This document shows positions 7,302 to 8,019 of a stretch of DNA of 8,019 bases, one piece after another (positions within the stretch are counted from its first letter, which is position 1; each line of letters begins with the position of its first letter). The position numbers and the translations under genes were made by a program. Below the pieces are notes generated by a model. The model saw only the letters and a list, made by a program, of their open reading frames with translations. It made no database searches and had not been told where the DNA came from. Origin of the DNA: Bacillota bacterium (GTDB taxonomy: Bacteria; Bacillota; Clostridia; Lachnospirales; Bianqueaceae); NCBI GenBank assembly GCA_017467985.1, contig JAFUJY010000300.1:1-8019 (forward strand), written 5' to 3'.

Positions 7302-7856
7302 ATGGGCATTAAGATACGTATGGCCACGGTGGCGGATGCGGCAGAACTGGTGGCGATCTATGCACCATATGTGTTAAATACCGCTGTCAGCTTTGAATAT
7401 GAAGTGCCCTCGGTGGAGGAATTTGCCGAACGCATTCGTCAGCGCCTGGAAAAGTATCCGTACTTGGTGGCTGTAATGGAGGAGAAAATCGTGGGATACG
7501 CCTATGCGTCGCCCTTTCACAGTCGGGCTGCCTACGGATGGGGTGCGGAATTGTCCATTTATGTGCATTGGGATAAGCGCGGCTGTGGTATTGGCCGAGT
7601 ATTGTACGAAAGAATGGAAGAACTCCTGAAAAAACAGGGTATTTTGAATCTGAATTCCTGTATTGCATGGCCCAATCCGGAAAGTGTGGGATTCCATGAA
7701 AAGCTGGGATTTCAGTTGGTGGGGCATTTCCACAAGTGCGGTTATAAATTGGGACAATGGCACGATATGGTCTGGATGGAAAAGATGCTGGGAGATCACA
7801 GGAATCCGCCGGCAGAGGTAAAGAAAATAAGTGAAATTGAAAAGGCACTGGAATGA
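7302..7856 (+). CDS. GNAT N-acetyltransferase, phosphinothricin-acetyltransferase-like
   Basis: A 184-residue acetyl-CoA-dependent N-acetyltransferase of the PAT/MnaT type; relatives acetylate phosphinothricin, methionine sulfoximine or similar amino acids. Seen motifs are IRMATVADA at the N-terminus, IYAPYV (19-24), SFEYEVP (30-36), GYAYASPFHSRAAYGW (65-80), AELSIYV (82-88), the acetyl-CoA loop RGCGIG (93-98), PNPESVGFHEKLGF (124-137) and GYKLGQWHDMVWMEK (147-161). These match the subfamily throughout. About 20 charged residues follow the usual end of the fold, and the last few are encoded by the arm of the terminator. I chose the ATG at 7302 because family members begin just before this point and it lies 2 bases after the NUDIX stop; the ATG at 7281 would add 7 residues and overlap the NUDIX gene. 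Neither start has a strong ribosome binding site, so translational coupling is likely. The real substrate may be an endogenous amino acid or amine. Confidence 0.88.
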   Translation: MGIKIRMATVADAAELVAIYAPYVLNTAVSFEYEVPSVEEFAERIRQRLEKYPYLVAVMEEKIVGYAYASPFHSRAAYGWGAELSIYVHWDKRGCGIGRVLYERMEELLKKQGILNLNSCIAWPNPESVGFHEKLGFQLVGHFHKCGYKLGQWHDMVWMEKMLGDHRNPPAEVKKISEIEKALE

Positions 7857-7875
7857 TATCATCCCAGTGCCTTTT
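7840..7875 (+). terminator. intrinsic terminator overlapping the GNAT stop codon
   Basis: AAAAGGCACTGG (7840-7851) and CCAGTGCCTTTT (7864-7875) are perfect inverted repeats of 12 bases, and the 12-base loop contains a further palindrome, ATGATATCAT (7853-7862), that can extend the stem past one A/C mismatch. The GC core is followed by TTTT. The A-run before and T-run after make it potentially bidirectional. The GNAT stop TGA (7854-7856) lies in the loop, so the 5' arm is coding. The T-tract is short because intron sequence starts three bases later. Confidence 0.85.
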
Positions 7876-7878
7876 GCT

Positions 7879-8019
7879 GTTTGCGCGCCATGGGCGCGCT
7901 CTAACGGGTGAAAGTCCCGAATACACCTAGGTAACAAGGAAGTATATAGCTGAACAGCAAGGGTGTTCATCGTGAGGTGGAATCTGAAGGAAGCTGTAGG
8001 CAAACCTCTGGCTCGACGA
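7879..8019 (+). mobile_element. group II intron, 5' end and start of domain I (class C-like), cut by the window edge
   Basis: The last 141 bases read as the 5' part of a bacterial group II intron RNA. The proposed first base is G7879 (GTTTGCGCG), aligned by eye to the GUGUG start I recall for the Oceanobacillus iheyensis group IIC intron. Visible structure: a 7-pair stem GCGCGCC/GGCGCGC (7883-7889 with 7893-7899) with an ATG loop; a hairpin CGGG/CCCG (7905-7908 with 7916-7919); GCAAGGGTGT (7957-7966); a hairpin 7966-7981 capped by a GTGA tetraloop; the highly conserved GGAATCTGAAGGAAGC (7979-7994); and GGCAAACCT (7999-8007). These are domain I landmarks. The intron lies directly behind the GNAT terminator, the favoured target of class C introns. 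Later domains, the maturase gene and the 3' end are outside. Intron identity is confident; class and exact 5' base are inferred. Confidence 0.87.

Noticed and set aside
7374..8003. 209-residue − strand open frame running from the intron into the GNAT gene
   Set aside because: It crosses a terminator and structured intron RNA and shows no protein motif; the sense GNAT frame explains the region.
1..8019. CRISPR array, tRNA or rRNA genes, insertion sequence with inverted ends, toxin–antitoxin or defence cassette
   Set aside because: No regularly spaced repeats, no tRNA-like cloverleaf, no transposase and no small paired genes were seen; the only mobile-element signal is the intron at the right edge.

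Overview
The window is a compact, one-direction gene block (all genes on the + strand) from a Gram-positive bacterium, most likely a member of the Clostridia. The reasons are the trmK–nif3 pair, a nucleoside kinase with a threonyl-tRNA-synthetase-like front end, a HelD-type RNA polymerase recycling helicase, strong AGGAGG-like ribosome binding sites and very short gaps. Genus cannot be read from the sequence.

Layout. Bases 1-534 hold the 3' three quarters of trmK (tRNA m1A22 methyltransferase), which overlaps the start of a NIF3/YqfO-family dinuclear-metal protein (519-1313). After a 47-base gap with a strong ribosome binding site comes a 558-residue uridine-kinase-like nucleoside kinase (1361-3037). 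An 18-base gap leads to helD (3056-5167). A 21-base gap leads to a 502-residue cytosolic glycoside-hydrolase-like protein of the DUF5060 / apiosidase-like / DUF5605 architecture (5189-6697). A GC-rich hairpin (6705-6726) separates it from a NUDIX hydrolase (6748-7299) and a phosphinothricin-acetyltransferase-like GNAT enzyme (7302-7856), which are 2 bases apart. A strong stem-loop (7840-7875) that contains the GNAT stop codon closes the block. Directly after it, at about 7879, a group II intron begins; its domain I runs off the right edge, so any intron-encoded reverse transcriptase lies outside the window.

How the genes fit together. The first four are housekeeping or nucleic-acid functions: tRNA modification, a conserved metal protein, nucleotide salvage and transcription recycling. 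The last three are small-molecule enzymes: sugar hydrolysis, diphosphate hydrolysis and acetylation. Spacing suggests one transcript or two overlapping ones, but I see no convincing internal promoter, and no pathway ties the genes together. No gap between genes exceeds 50 bases; the only gene-free stretch is the last 163 bases, which hold the terminator tail and the intron.

I do not see a clearly new biological system. The most interesting item is the class-C-like group II intron placed just after an intrinsic terminator, with an unusual GTTTG 5' end. Next come the cytosolic glycosidase with strongly skewed codon use and the kinase whose synthetase-like domain lacks the editing-site histidines.
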